From an uncultured Collinsella sp. (lineage in GTDB: Bacteria; Actinomycetota; Coriobacteriia; Coriobacteriales; Coriobacteriaceae): 64,000 nucleotides of DNA. The position numbers and the translations under genes are program-made. Under the pieces are notes generated by a model. The model was given only the letters and a program-made list of their open reading frames with translations, searched no databases and was not told the DNA's origin. This document shows positions 34,819-42,333 of the stretch, piece by piece; within the stretch, counting starts at the first letter, position 1; each line of letters begins with the position of its first letter. Where the stretch lies: NCBI GenBank assembly GCA_902490405.1, contig CABUDS010000008.1, forward strand, positions 6,700 to 70,699, read 5' to 3'.

Positions 34819-35523
34819 CTAGCGCTCGTCCACGAGCTTGGCGACGAGGGCTTTGAGCTCGGCCACCTCTCGCTCGAGTTCTTTGACGCGGCGGGCGTTC
34901 TCGGTGATGCCTTGGCGGTTGAGGGCACTCTGCTCGGCAGCGTCATCGGGCATGTACTCGCGATGCTGCTTGGCGTCGAAGCTCTCCTCGAACACGCGGC
35001 AGCCGTTGCGCTTGATGATGCGTCCCGGCACGCCCACGACGGTGCAGTTGTCGGGCACGTCCTTGACGACAACCGAGTTGCCGCCGATTTTGACGTTGTT
35101 GCCGATGCGAATGTTGCCGAGCACCTTGGCGCCCGTGCCCACGGTGACGTTGTTGCCCAGGGTGGGGTGGCGCTTGCCGGTCTCGTTGCCGGTGCCGCCG
35201 AGCGTAACGCCCTGGTAGAGCACGCAGTTGTCGCCCACGACGGTGGTTTCGCCGATGACGACGCCCATGGCGTGGTCGATAAAGAAGTGCTTGCCAATCT
35301 GCGCGGCAGGGTGAATCTCGACGCCGGTGATATGACGGGTGAGCTGCGAGAGCACACGGGCGAGCGATCGGTGGCCGTGCTCCCAGAGCCAATGCTCGGG
35401 TACGTGGTTCCACTTGGCGTGAAGACCGGGGTACGAAAGGAAAATGACCAGACCGTTTTGCGCGGCGGGGTCCTGTGCCTGGACGGTCTTGATGTCCTCG
35501 CGAATGGTATTGATAAAGCTCAC
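34819..35523 (-). CDS. cysE: Serine O-acetyltransferase
   Basis: Protein of 234 residues from GTG 35523, chosen for the gggaggg site six bases upstream. The left-handed beta-helix hexapeptide repeats (about 65-170) include the catalytic HPAAQIGKHFFIDH and GVVIGETTVVGDN, followed by GGTGNETGKRHPTLGNNV. It acetylates serine for cysteine synthesis. The last 50 residues form a predicted coiled coil (VKELEREVAELKALVAKL) that is longer than usual; this may replace the tail that normally binds cysteine synthase. No cysK is adjacent. Confidence 0.92.
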   Translation of the reverse strand: MSFINTIREDIKTVQAQDPAAQNGLVIFLSYPGLHAKWNHVPEHWLWEHGHRSLARVLSQLTRHITGVEIHPAAQIGKHFFIDHAMGVVIGETTVVGDNCVLYQGVTLGGTGNETGKRHPTLGNNVTVGTGAKVLGNIRIGNNVKIGGNSVVVKDVPDNCTVVGVPGRIIKRNGCRVFEESFDAKQHREYMPDDAAEQSALNRQGITENARRVKELEREVAELKALVAKLVDER

Positions 35524-35747
35524 CGGCCGCCCTCCCTTAGCGCCATGGCAATGCGACTCAATAAAGTATAGCGATTCGCTAGGGATTAGGAAGAGCAATC
35601 TTCCACGGCTTAGCGTGACAGATGTCAGTTATGCATACTTGCTGGTAATGGAGTCATGCTTTTGTGCGGTCGTGTGCATGGCCGCGCCGCAACCGTATAC
35701 TGGTCAACTTGGACGTATCCGCGCCCACAACTGAGAGGTTTTACTTC

Positions 35748-36395
35748 ATGGGTTTCATTAATTTTATCGCCGAGTTGCTCAAAGACCCGCGCACCGCGAT
35801 CGCCAGCTGGATCGCCGCCGGCCCGCTTATGGCCTACGGCTGCGTGTTCCTGATCATCTTTATCGAGACGGGCGTGGTGTTCTTCCCGTTCCTTCCCGGC
35901 GATTCGCTGCTGTTCGCCTCGGGCTTCTTTGCCCACAACGGTGGCTTTAACATCGTGGCGCTTCTGGCCACCGCATGGGCCGCGGCCATCCTGGGCGATC
36001 AATGCAACTTTATGATCGGTCACTTCTTTGGCAAAAAGATCATCGCTTCGGGCAAGGTGAAGGCCATGACGCCCGAGCGCATTAAAAAGTCCGAGGATTT
36101 CTTGGACAAGTGGGGTCACCTGGCCATCTTCCTGGGTCGCTTCTTCCCGTTTATCCGCACCTTTGTGCCCTTCATCGCCGGTATGGGCGGCATGCATTGG
36201 CGCAATTTTGTCATCTATAACGTGCTGGGCGGCATTACCTGGTCGACGGTCTTTACGCTGCTGGGCTATTTCTTTGGCGGCATCCCCTTTGTGCAGGAGC
36301 ACTTTGAGCTGCTGATTATCGGCATCGTCGCCGTGTCGATTATCCCGACCGTGGTCGGCCTGGTTAAGGCAAAGCTGGGCAAACAGAACGCGTAG
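35748..36395 (+). CDS. DedA-family membrane protein
   Basis: Protein of 215 residues. The family motif is visible as FIETGVVFFPFLPGDSLLF (about 37-55), GDQCNFMIG, and FLGRFFPFIRTFVPFIAGMGGM (about 123-145), which holds the conserved arginines of the re-entrant loop. DedA proteins move undecaprenyl phosphate or phospholipids across the membrane and affect envelope homeostasis. The start at 35748 has a gagaggt site. It is a single gene with its own terminator. Confidence 0.92.
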   Translation: MGFINFIAELLKDPRTAIASWIAAGPLMAYGCVFLIIFIETGVVFFPFLPGDSLLFASGFFAHNGGFNIVALLATAWAAAILGDQCNFMIGHFFGKKIIASGKVKAMTPERIKKSEDFLDKWGHLAIFLGRFFPFIRTFVPFIAGMGGMHWRNFVIYNVLGGITWSTVFTLLGYFFGGIPFVQEHFELLIIGIVAVSIIPTVVGLVKAKLGKQNA

Positions 36396-36423
36396 CTCGA
36401 GATAGCGCGCAAACCGTGCCGTT

Positions 36424-36458
36424 GAGGCCCGTCACCGATTACGGTGGCGGGCCTCTCT
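36424..36458 (+). terminator. Terminator of the DedA gene
   Basis: A 14-bp stem (GAGGCCCGTCACCG with CGGTGGCGGGCCTC, one G-T pair) with a four-base loop; the T-run is short. Confidence 0.75.
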
Positions 36459-36684
36459 AGCTTCGGTCAAATGAAAATACTTTAGTTAGTTAAAGAATAA
36501 CGTTTTATCCGATGCGTGTGCGGAGTACAATCTCGTGCATGCGAATCGACGTGTCATCGGCTTCGATGTCGTCCGCGTGTCCCGTCCGGCTCTACGCTCC
36601 GGGCGTGTGACGTTGCGACGCGGTCGGCCCCGGTCCTTGCGTGCGGGTTCGCGAGTATGCAACCGCGTATGTAAGGAGCGACAT

Positions 36685-37737
36685 ATGACTGTCGAGAAGA
36701 AAGATATCGATTGGGGTAGCCTCGGCTTTGGCTACATGAAGACCGATTACAGCTACGAGGCTCATTGGAAGGATGGCGAGTGGGACGAGGGCGGCCTGAC
36801 CACCGACCACACCCTGCACGTCTCCGAGTGCGGTGGTATCTTCCACTACTGCCAGGAGGTCTTTGAGGGCCTGAAGGCCTACACCGCCGAGGACGGCAGC
36901 ATCGTCTGTTTCCGTCCCGACATGAACGCCGAGCGTATGTATAACTCTGCCCAGCGCCTCGAGATGCCCCCGTTCCCCAAGGACAAGTTTGTTGAGGCCG
37001 TCAAGCAGGTCGTTTCTGCCAACGCCGCCTGGGTTCCGCCCTTCGGCTCCGGTGCAACCCTGTACGTGCGTCCGTTTATGATCGGCTCCGGTGACGTGAT
37101 CGGCGTGGCTCCCGCTCCTGAGTACACGTTCCGTATTCTCGTGACCCCGGTCGGTCCGTACTTTAAGGGTGGCCTCAAGCCCGTCAAGCTGCGCGTTTCC
37201 GAGTACGATCGCGCCGCACCGCATGGCACCGGCAACATCAAGGCCGGCCTCAACTACGCCATGTCCCTGAAGCCCACGATGGAGGCTCACCGCGAGGGCT
37301 ATGCCGAGAACCTGTATCTCGACTCCGAGTCCCGCACCTATGTCGAGGAGACCGGTGGCGCGAACGTTCTGTTCGTGAAGGAGGATGGCACCCTCGTCGT
37401 TCCGCAGTCGCACACCGACTCCATCCTGCCCTCCATCACCCGCCGTTCGCTCGTTCAGGTTGCTCAGGACCTGGGCATGACCGTCGACCAGCGTCCCGTC
37501 GAGTGGGCCGAGGTCAAGGCCGGCACCTTTGTTGAGTGCGGCCTGTGCGGCACCGCTGCCGTTATCTCCCCGGTCGGCGAGATCGACAACAAGGTCTACG
37601 GTGCCGACGAGACTGTGACCTTCCCGGCTGGCTACACCGAAATCGGCCCCGTGATGAAGAAACTTCGCGAGACCCTGACTGGTATCCAGTCCGGTGCTGT
37701 CGAGGATAAGCACAACTGGGTTTACACCGTCGCGTAA
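36685..37737 (+). CDS. ilvE: Branched-chain amino acid aminotransferase
   Basis: Protein of 350 residues of fold-type IV. The PLP lysine lies in GNIKAGLNYAMSL (about residue 190), and EETGGANVLFV and GLCGTAAVISP are the other cofactor motifs. It interconverts leucine, isoleucine and valine with their 2-oxo acids, using glutamate. The start at 36685 has a taaggag site; the in-frame extension to 36535 is Arg-rich and unlike the family. TACAAT at 36526-36531 is a likely -10 box, giving a leader of about 150 bases with no obvious leucine-rich attenuator peptide. Confidence 0.95.
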   Translation: MTVEKKDIDWGSLGFGYMKTDYSYEAHWKDGEWDEGGLTTDHTLHVSECGGIFHYCQEVFEGLKAYTAEDGSIVCFRPDMNAERMYNSAQRLEMPPFPKDKFVEAVKQVVSANAAWVPPFGSGATLYVRPFMIGSGDVIGVAPAPEYTFRILVTPVGPYFKGGLKPVKLRVSEYDRAAPHGTGNIKAGLNYAMSLKPTMEAHREGYAENLYLDSESRTYVEETGGANVLFVKEDGTLVVPQSHTDSILPSITRRSLVQVAQDLGMTVDQRPVEWAEVKAGTFVECGLCGTAAVISPVGEIDNKVYGADETVTFPAGYTEIGPVMKKLRETLTGIQSGAVEDKHNWVYTVA

Positions 37738-37806
37738 TTTGTCTTACCCGCCCTGCGGGCTCGGCGATGTCACAACGAACAATAATTAATCTGAATTAAA
37801 GATGGC

Positions 37807-37840
37807 GCGCGGCCTTTTGGGCCGCGCTTTTGTTTTGCTT
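37807..37840 (+). terminator. Terminator of ilvE
   Basis: GCGCGGCC and GGCCGCGC arms with a short loop, followed by TTTTGTTTT. Confidence 0.85.
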
Positions 37841-37865
37841 CGCGCCATGTGGGGGTGGTGGCGAC

Positions 37866-38066
37866 GTGCATTTTTGCGAGTATTCTGCAATCGAAGGCCC
37901 TTGCATACCGACCTCGGGCGAAAAATCGGGATTTATCGATGTTTTCTACGAATGATGGGCGGGGTTATGGGCTGACAGCATTTGATTTGCAGGGATATTC
38001 GCGGTCTTTGGCATTTATCGTGGCGCTCGAAGCTGTCGGGCATGCTGAATACTCCCAAAAATGCAC
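37866..38066. mobile_element. 201-bp element bounded by 24-bp inverted repeats (MITE-like)
   Basis: Bases 37866-37889 match the reverse complement of 38043-38066 at 22 of 24 positions (GTGCATTTTTG at the outer end of each arm). The inside encodes no convincing protein. It lies in the convergent gap between ilvE and lemA. No clear target-site duplication was seen. Confidence 0.5.
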
Positions 38067-38097
38067 GGCGCCTTGAGGGGGACCTTCGCGACAAAGG

Positions 38098-38136
38098 AAA
38101 CCGCCCCGTCGAAGTATGCATTCGACGGGGCGGTTT
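38098..38136 (-). terminator. Terminator of lemA
   Basis: A perfect 16-bp stem (AAACCGCCCCGTCGAA with TTCGACGGGGCGGTTT) with a seven-base loop lies just after the reverse-strand lemA gene. Confidence 0.8.
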
Positions 38137-38172
38137 ATGCATATAGCGGATTAAGGATGCGCTGGCAACCTG

Positions 38173-38724
38173 TTAGAACTTGACGGTCGGTGCCTGGCGG
38201 GCTGCTTCGGCGGCCTCGAAGCCCTGGCGCTCCTTAAACTGGAAGATGCCGGCAAAGATGACGGCAGGGAACGTCTGGATGGCGTTGTTGTAGCTGAGCA
38301 CGCAGTCGTTGTAGCTCTGGCGCGCGTAGCTCACCTTGTTCTCGGTGTCTTCGAGCGTGGCTTGGAGCTGCGTAAAGTTGGTGTTCGCCTTAAGATCGGG
38401 GTAAGCCTCGGCCACGGCGAAGAGCTGGCGCAGAGCGCCGGTCAGCACGTTGTCGGCTTCCATCTTGGCTTCGGGCGTGGTGGCGCTTACGGCGGCGTTG
38501 CGCGCGTTGACCACGGCGGCAAGCGTGTCCTGCTCGTGTTTGGCATAGCCCTTGACGGTCTCGACTAGGTTAGGGATCAGGTCGTTGCGGCGCTGCAGCT
38601 GCGTGTCGATATTCTGCCAGGCGTTATCAATGCGATTGCGCTTGGTGACCATGTTGTTGTAGATGCCGGCGATGGCGCAGACAATCACAACGACAACAAC
38701 GATACCGATGATGACGGGAATCAT
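38173..38724 (-). CDS. lemA: LemA-family protein
   Basis: Protein of 183 residues: one N-terminal membrane helix (about 2-24), then a helical bundle starting with the family hallmark TKRNRIDNAWQNIDTQLQRRNDLIPNLVETVKGYAKHE, and NARNAAVSA. The soluble part probably faces outside the cytosol as in other family members. The biochemical role is not established. The usual partner genes (a TPM-domain protein or HtpX protease) are not adjacent. The start has a ggagacacc site. Confidence 0.92.
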   Translation of the reverse strand: MIPVIIGIVVVVVIVCAIAGIYNNMVTKRNRIDNAWQNIDTQLQRRNDLIPNLVETVKGYAKHEQDTLAAVVNARNAAVSATTPEAKMEADNVLTGALRQLFAVAEAYPDLKANTNFTQLQATLEDTENKVSYARQSYNDCVLSYNNAIQTFPAVIFAGIFQFKERQGFEAAEAARQAPTVKF

Positions 38725-38936
38725 GGTGTCTCCGTTTCGAATGGCCGCGGCGTCTTCCGCCGGCTGCCGTTGGTGTAACGCTACTAGTATACCCGCAACC
38801 CTTGGCGATACCGAACTTTCCGGTAAGCGTTATGTTTCCACCAAGGTGAGGCCGTTCGCCAGGGGGTGGGCGATACAGGTGTAAGATATGCGACAGATTA
38901 GTGAGCGATGTCTTTTCCTTGAGGATGGCGATACGG

Positions 38937-39521
38937 ATGGACCTTCGCATCAAGAAAACCTATCGTGCCCTGTTCGATGCCTTTACCGAGCTTTTGGAAG
39001 AGCATCGGTTTGAGGACCTGACGGTCGCCATGCTGTGCGACCGTGCCATGATTCGCCGCACGACGTTCTATAAGCACTTTCGCGATAAAAACGATTACTT
39101 CGCCTTTTATATCGATGAGCTCATGTCGGGCTTGCCGCAAAAACAGCCCGATGAGGCCGGCGCAGTGTCTGCCGAGGACGTGCGCGCGCTTCGACACGCG
39201 ATTTTGGACGATGCCATGGATTTGATTCTGGCGCACGAGCAGCTCATGGATAACATTTTGGCAAGCAGCATGTCGGGCATGCTGACCAACGTTATTTGCG
39301 ACCGCATCGCCCGTTCCATCCGCGAGCGTGTGATGAACGTGCTAGCCGAGGATGCCCTGGCCCCCGTGTCACTCGAGACGACGTCTGAGTTTGTCGCCGG
39401 CGGTATTATTCGACTTTTCACGATATGGTGGGAGTCGGGTCACGACCTCGAGCGTCGACCCGAGATGGCCGACGTGGTCGATGCGCTGTTCGAGCGAACC
39501 ATGACGCCGGTGCATCACTAG
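38937..39521 (+). CDS. TetR/AcrR-family transcriptional regulator
   Basis: Protein of 194 residues. The helix-turn-helix DLTVAMLCDRAMIRRTTFYKHFRDKNDYF (about 25-55) is typical of TetR regulators, and the C-terminal ligand-binding domain resembles the TetR_C group in AcrR-like proteins. The start is uncertain: ATG 38937 best fits the family, while ATG 38925 and GTG 38901 are in frame. No obvious target gene is adjacent; lemA is divergent. Confidence 0.85.
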   Translation: MDLRIKKTYRALFDAFTELLEEHRFEDLTVAMLCDRAMIRRTTFYKHFRDKNDYFAFYIDELMSGLPQKQPDEAGAVSAEDVRALRHAILDDAMDLILAHEQLMDNILASSMSGMLTNVICDRIARSIRERVMNVLAEDALAPVSLETTSEFVAGGIIRLFTIWWESGHDLERRPEMADVVDALFERTMTPVHH

Positions 39522-39524
39522 AAG

Positions 39525-39614
39525 TGGCGGAGAGAGGGGGATTCGAACCCCCGGAACGCTCTCGCGCTCAACGGTTTTCAAGACCGCCGCATTCAACCGC
39601 TCTGCCATCTCTCC
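39525..39614 (-). tRNA. tRNA-Ser (anticodon UGA)
   Basis: On the reverse strand the GGAGAGA/TCTCTCC acceptor stem, the D arm, the CTTGAAA anticodon loop, a long variable arm typical of serine tRNA, and GGTTCGAATCC in the T arm are all present. CCA is encoded (39525-39527). Length is 90 bases including CCA. It reads UCA codons. Confidence 0.95.
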
Positions 39615-39665
39615 GTGAGTCGTAATGATAGCATCGTTTTGAATTTGCAACAGGGAAGGCGAACG

Positions 39666-41447
39666 ATGACGATCACCGAAATCGACGAGAAGTTCATGCG
39701 CGAGGCGCTGGCCGAGGCGCGCGCCGCCGCTGCGGTGGGCGAAGTGCCCATTGGCGCTGTGGTGGTGCGCGCGGGTGAGATCGTCGCGCGGGCACATAAT
39801 CGTCGCGAGCTCGACCAGGATCCTTCGGCTCATGCCGAGTTTTCGGCCCTGTGTGCTGCCGCTCAGGCGCTTGGGCGCTGGCGCCTTTCCGATTGCACGG
39901 TCTACGTGACGCTCGAGCCCTGTTGTATGTGCGCGGGGCTTATGGTTAACGCGCGCGTGGGGCGTTGCGTGTATGGCGCGACCGATACCAAGGCGGGTGC
40001 GCTGGGCTCGTTGTATGACCTGAATGCCGATTCGCGCCTGAATCATCGGTTTAACGTACATGCCGGCGTACTGGCGGATGAGTGTCGTGAGGTGTTGAGC
40101 GGCTATTTTGGTGGGCTGCGTGGTACCGATGGTGCTGGCTGTGGCTGTGGATCTGATCTTGAGGCGCATACCGCTCATGCCGAGGCGCTCGCGTGTGCTG
40201 GAGATATTGCCGTTGAGGCGGTCGATTTTGGCGCCGCGTGCCGCCGGCCCCGCCGTGTGCTGCTGGCGATCGATTCCTTTAAGGGTAGCGTTTCGAGCGC
40301 GCAGGCGGAGGAGGCCGTTGCCGAAGGCGTGCACCACGTGTGGCCCGATGCCGAGCTGAACGCGTTGCCGCTGGCAGATGGTGGCGAGGGAACGCTCGAC
40401 GCCATCGCCGCATGCGGTGGCGAGCTTGTGACCTACGAGGTTGTAGGCCCCTTGGGCAACCGCGTGTCTGCCCGGATACTGGTAGATGTCGAGCGCGAGT
40501 CCGCGGTCATTGAGATGGCCGAGGCGGCGGGCATTGGGTATTCACCTTGCACGGAATCGGCGGCGCTTGTGGCTTCGACCTTTGGCGTGGGCGAGCTGAT
40601 GCTTCGCGCGGTCCGTGCCGGGGCAAAGGCTATCTATATTGGTCTGGGCGGCAGTGCCACCAACGATGGCGGTGCCGGTATGCTGCAGGCGCTGGGCGCG
40701 CGTGTGGTCGATGATCAGGGCTGCGATATCGCCCCCGGTCTCGCGGGGCTTGAGCAGGTGGCGAACGTTGATTTGACACCGGCGCTTGAGGTGCTGCGCG
40801 GCGCTCGTATCGTTGTGCTTTCGGATGTCGAGAATCCGCTCGTAGGGCGTCGCGGTGCGCTTGCGGTGTTCGGCGGACAGAAGGGTCTGCCGGCGGATGA
40901 TACCGAGGCGCTGCGCAGGCACGACGGTTGGATGGTCGGCTACGGCCGCCTGCTTGATGCGGCAATTGCCGAGGCGCGAGCCCAGGAGCTGTTGCGTGTG
41001 CCCGAGGGTGCACGGACATTTGGCTCGGTGCTCGGCGTGCCCGGCGCTGGTGCCGCCGGTGGTCTGGGTGCCGCACTGTTGGCGCTCGGCGCCGAGTTGC
41101 GCTCAGGCGTAGAAACCGTGCTTGACCTCGTGGGGTTTGACGAGCGCGTGCGCGATGTCGACCTGGTCATTACAGGCGAGGGCAATATGGACGAGCAATC
41201 TGCCGCCGGTAAGGCACCGGTGGGCGTGGCGCGCCGTGCGAAGCGATATGGCAAGCCGGTAGCCGCCGTCGTGGGTGGTCGCGCCGCCAACCTGGATGCG
41301 GTGTATGAGCAGGGCATTGACTTGGTGCTTCCGATCTGCCGCAAGCCCATGGGCCTTGAGCTGGCGCTCAATCCCCAGGAAGCCACAACTAACCTCATCT
41401 GCGCCGGCGAAGCGGCCGCTCGATCCTACGACCTTGGCCGTATCTAA
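39666..41447 (+). CDS. Fusion of tRNA adenosine deaminase (TadA) and glycerate kinase
   Basis: A single open frame of 593 residues. Residues 1-150 are a complete TadA: HAE (His56, Glu58) and PCCMC (Cys86, Cys89) are the zinc and catalytic residues that convert adenosine 34 of tRNA-Arg to inosine. Residues about 151-196 are a Cys/Gly/Ala-rich linker. Residues 197-593 are a complete type-II glycerate kinase (LLAIDSFKGSVSSAQ, LADGGEGTLDA, GLGGSATNDGGAG, TGEGNMDEQS), which phosphorylates glycerate. No frameshift or stop separates them. The start at 39666 has a gggaagg site. It is divergent from tRNA-Ser and followed by palindromic repeats. Confidence 0.88.
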   Translation: MTITEIDEKFMREALAEARAAAAVGEVPIGAVVVRAGEIVARAHNRRELDQDPSAHAEFSALCAAAQALGRWRLSDCTVYVTLEPCCMCAGLMVNARVGRCVYGATDTKAGALGSLYDLNADSRLNHRFNVHAGVLADECREVLSGYFGGLRGTDGAGCGCGSDLEAHTAHAEALACAGDIAVEAVDFGAACRRPRRVLLAIDSFKGSVSSAQAEEAVAEGVHHVWPDAELNALPLADGGEGTLDAIAACGGELVTYEVVGPLGNRVSARILVDVERESAVIEMAEAAGIGYSPCTESAALVASTFGVGELMLRAVRAGAKAIYIGLGGSATNDGGAGMLQALGARVVDDQGCDIAPGLAGLEQVANVDLTPALEVLRGARIVVLSDVENPLVGRRGALAVFGGQKGLPADDTEALRRHDGWMVGYGRLLDAAIAEARAQELLRVPEGARTFGSVLGVPGAGAAGGLGAALLALGAELRSGVETVLDLVGFDERVRDVDLVITGEGNMDEQSAAGKAPVGVARRAKRYGKPVAAVVGGRAANLDAVYEQGIDLVLPICRKPMGLELALNPQEATTNLICAGEAAARSYDLGRI

Positions 41448-41463
41448 AACCCATCCCCTCGAT

Positions 41464-41532
41464 AAGTTGCGGTGAAATACGGAGTGTTTTTGCCTTTAAG
41501 GGGCCAATTCAGTCCGTATTCCACCGCAACTT
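41464..41532. repeat. AAGTTGCGGTG palindromic repeat, copy 2
   Basis: AAGTTGCGGTGAAATACGGA (41464-41483) pairs with 41513-41532 except for one position. It lies just after the TadA-glycerate kinase gene. Copies 1 and 3 are at 17607-17675 and 58218-58284. Confidence 0.75.
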
Positions 41533-41583
41533 CGAGAATGGCCATTCGAGGTTGGCTGCCTTGGGTCTCGAGCCGGACCGCCT

Positions 41584-41743
41584 GCCACGAAAGGCGACCA
41601 TCTACTACGTTTAACCGGGTGCCCTCGACCATCCCGGAATTTGGGAAATAAAAACAGCAGGTAGAGAGCTTGCCGCTTTTCGAAAAAGCACGCTATGGTT
41701 GACCCCTGCGACCAAAACGTAGTAGATAGGCCCTTTTCGTGGC
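41584..41743. mobile_element. 160-bp element bounded by 29-bp imperfect inverted repeats (MITE-like)
   Basis: Bases 41584-41612 and the reverse complement of 41715-41743 share GCCACGAAA at the outer end and TCTACTACGTTT at the inner end, with a few differences between. No protein is encoded. It sits among other palindromes between the TadA fusion gene and the SRP RNA. Confidence 0.5.
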
Positions 41744-41762
41744 GCAGCGTCAGACCAGTCTT

Positions 41763-41831
41763 TTTGGAACGGGGCTATTTTGGCCACTTGTCGATCTGAT
41801 CGCCCGAGTAGTCAAAAAGCCCCGTTCCAAA
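41763..41831. repeat. GGAACGGGGCT palindrome related to the GGGACAG family
   Basis: TTTGGAACGGGGCT (41763-41776) pairs perfectly with 41818-41831. The left side continues ATTTTGGCCAC, as in the element at 29139. Confidence 0.6.
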
Positions 41832-41840
41832 TTAGCTATC

Positions 41841-41869
41841 TTGCCCCATCGGGCGGGAGCAGGTAAGAT
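41841..41869 (+). promoter_or_regulatory. Promoter of the 4.5S RNA gene
   Basis: TTGCCC (41841-41846), a 17-base spacer and TAAGAT (41864-41869) precede the start of the SRP RNA at about 41879 by ten bases. Confidence 0.6.
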
Positions 41870-41878
41870 ATACCGAGC

Positions 41879-41998
41879 GCCTAGCGCGTTCGATGGGTTC
41901 GGATGACGACATGTTCCGAATCTGGTCAGGTCCGGAAGGAAGCAGCCATAAGGAGCCTCTGTCGGGCATCCGAATCCATCGAGTGCGCAGGCGTTTTT
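41879..41998 (+). ncRNA. ffs: Small signal recognition particle RNA (4.5S type)
   Basis: The universally conserved GGTCAGGTCCGGAAGGAAGC tetraloop and internal-loop region lies at 41924-41943. The flanks fold back into one long rod: GCCTAGCGCGTTCGATGGGTTCGG on the left against CCGAATCCATCGAGTGCGCAGGC on the right. It ends in TTTTTT (41993-41998), so the rod is also the terminator. The RNA binds Ffh and targets membrane proteins to the translocon. Confidence 0.93.
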
Positions 41999-42012
41999 TG
42001 GTGCCGCGATGC

Positions 42013-42107
42013 GGTCCCGGTGCCGGCGGGCTGTTTGGTGCCTCGCTGGTCCTCGGCTTTGCCTGCGGGATCGCTCGACTACCAAACAGCCCGCCGGCAC
42101 CGGGACC
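42013..42107. repeat. Perfect 27-bp inverted repeat next to the SRP RNA
   Basis: Bases 42013-42039 are the exact reverse complement of 42081-42107, with a 41-base spacer. TTTTTGG (before) and CCAAAAA (42113-42119) extend the symmetry outward beyond a mismatched stretch. It lies 15 bases after the T-run of the SRP RNA gene. No protein is supported inside. Confidence 0.7.
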
Positions 42108-42247
42108 ACTTCGTCCAAAAATCACCCGTAAAGGCGCGTTAGCCTAATTAAATCTATCCCTTAAGGAATGCTGCTCGTTGGCGTTGTTTGGAGCGCGGTG
42201 GCGATGTGCTTCAAGAGACAGTGGCATTACCATTTGTTTTTACAAGT

Positions 42248-42292
42248 AAAGAGGCCCGTTTCTCTGGGTTGGGGAAACGGGCCTCTTTTTGT
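42248..42292. terminator. Terminator near the LPXTG-type gene
   Basis: AAAGAGGCCCGTTTC pairs perfectly with GAAACGGGCCTCTTT (42274-42288). It lies 40 bases after the reverse-strand surface protein gene, with T-runs in both directions. Confidence 0.8.
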
Positions 42293-42333
42293 CTCTGGGC
42301 TTGTGGATTGGCGAAGACAATAACCGCTGGCAA

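Noticed and set aside
36532..36684. Attenuator or T-box before ilvE
   Set aside because: No leucine/valine/isoleucine-rich leader peptide, T-box sequence or terminator/antiterminator pair was seen.
37849..38076. A 75-codon open frame between ilvE and lemA
   Set aside because: It falls within the inverted-repeat element, has no ribosome binding site, and its composition is unlike the neighbouring genes.
41893..42147. Open frames across the SRP RNA and the 27-bp palindrome
   Set aside because: They arise from the palindrome itself and overlap a structural RNA gene.
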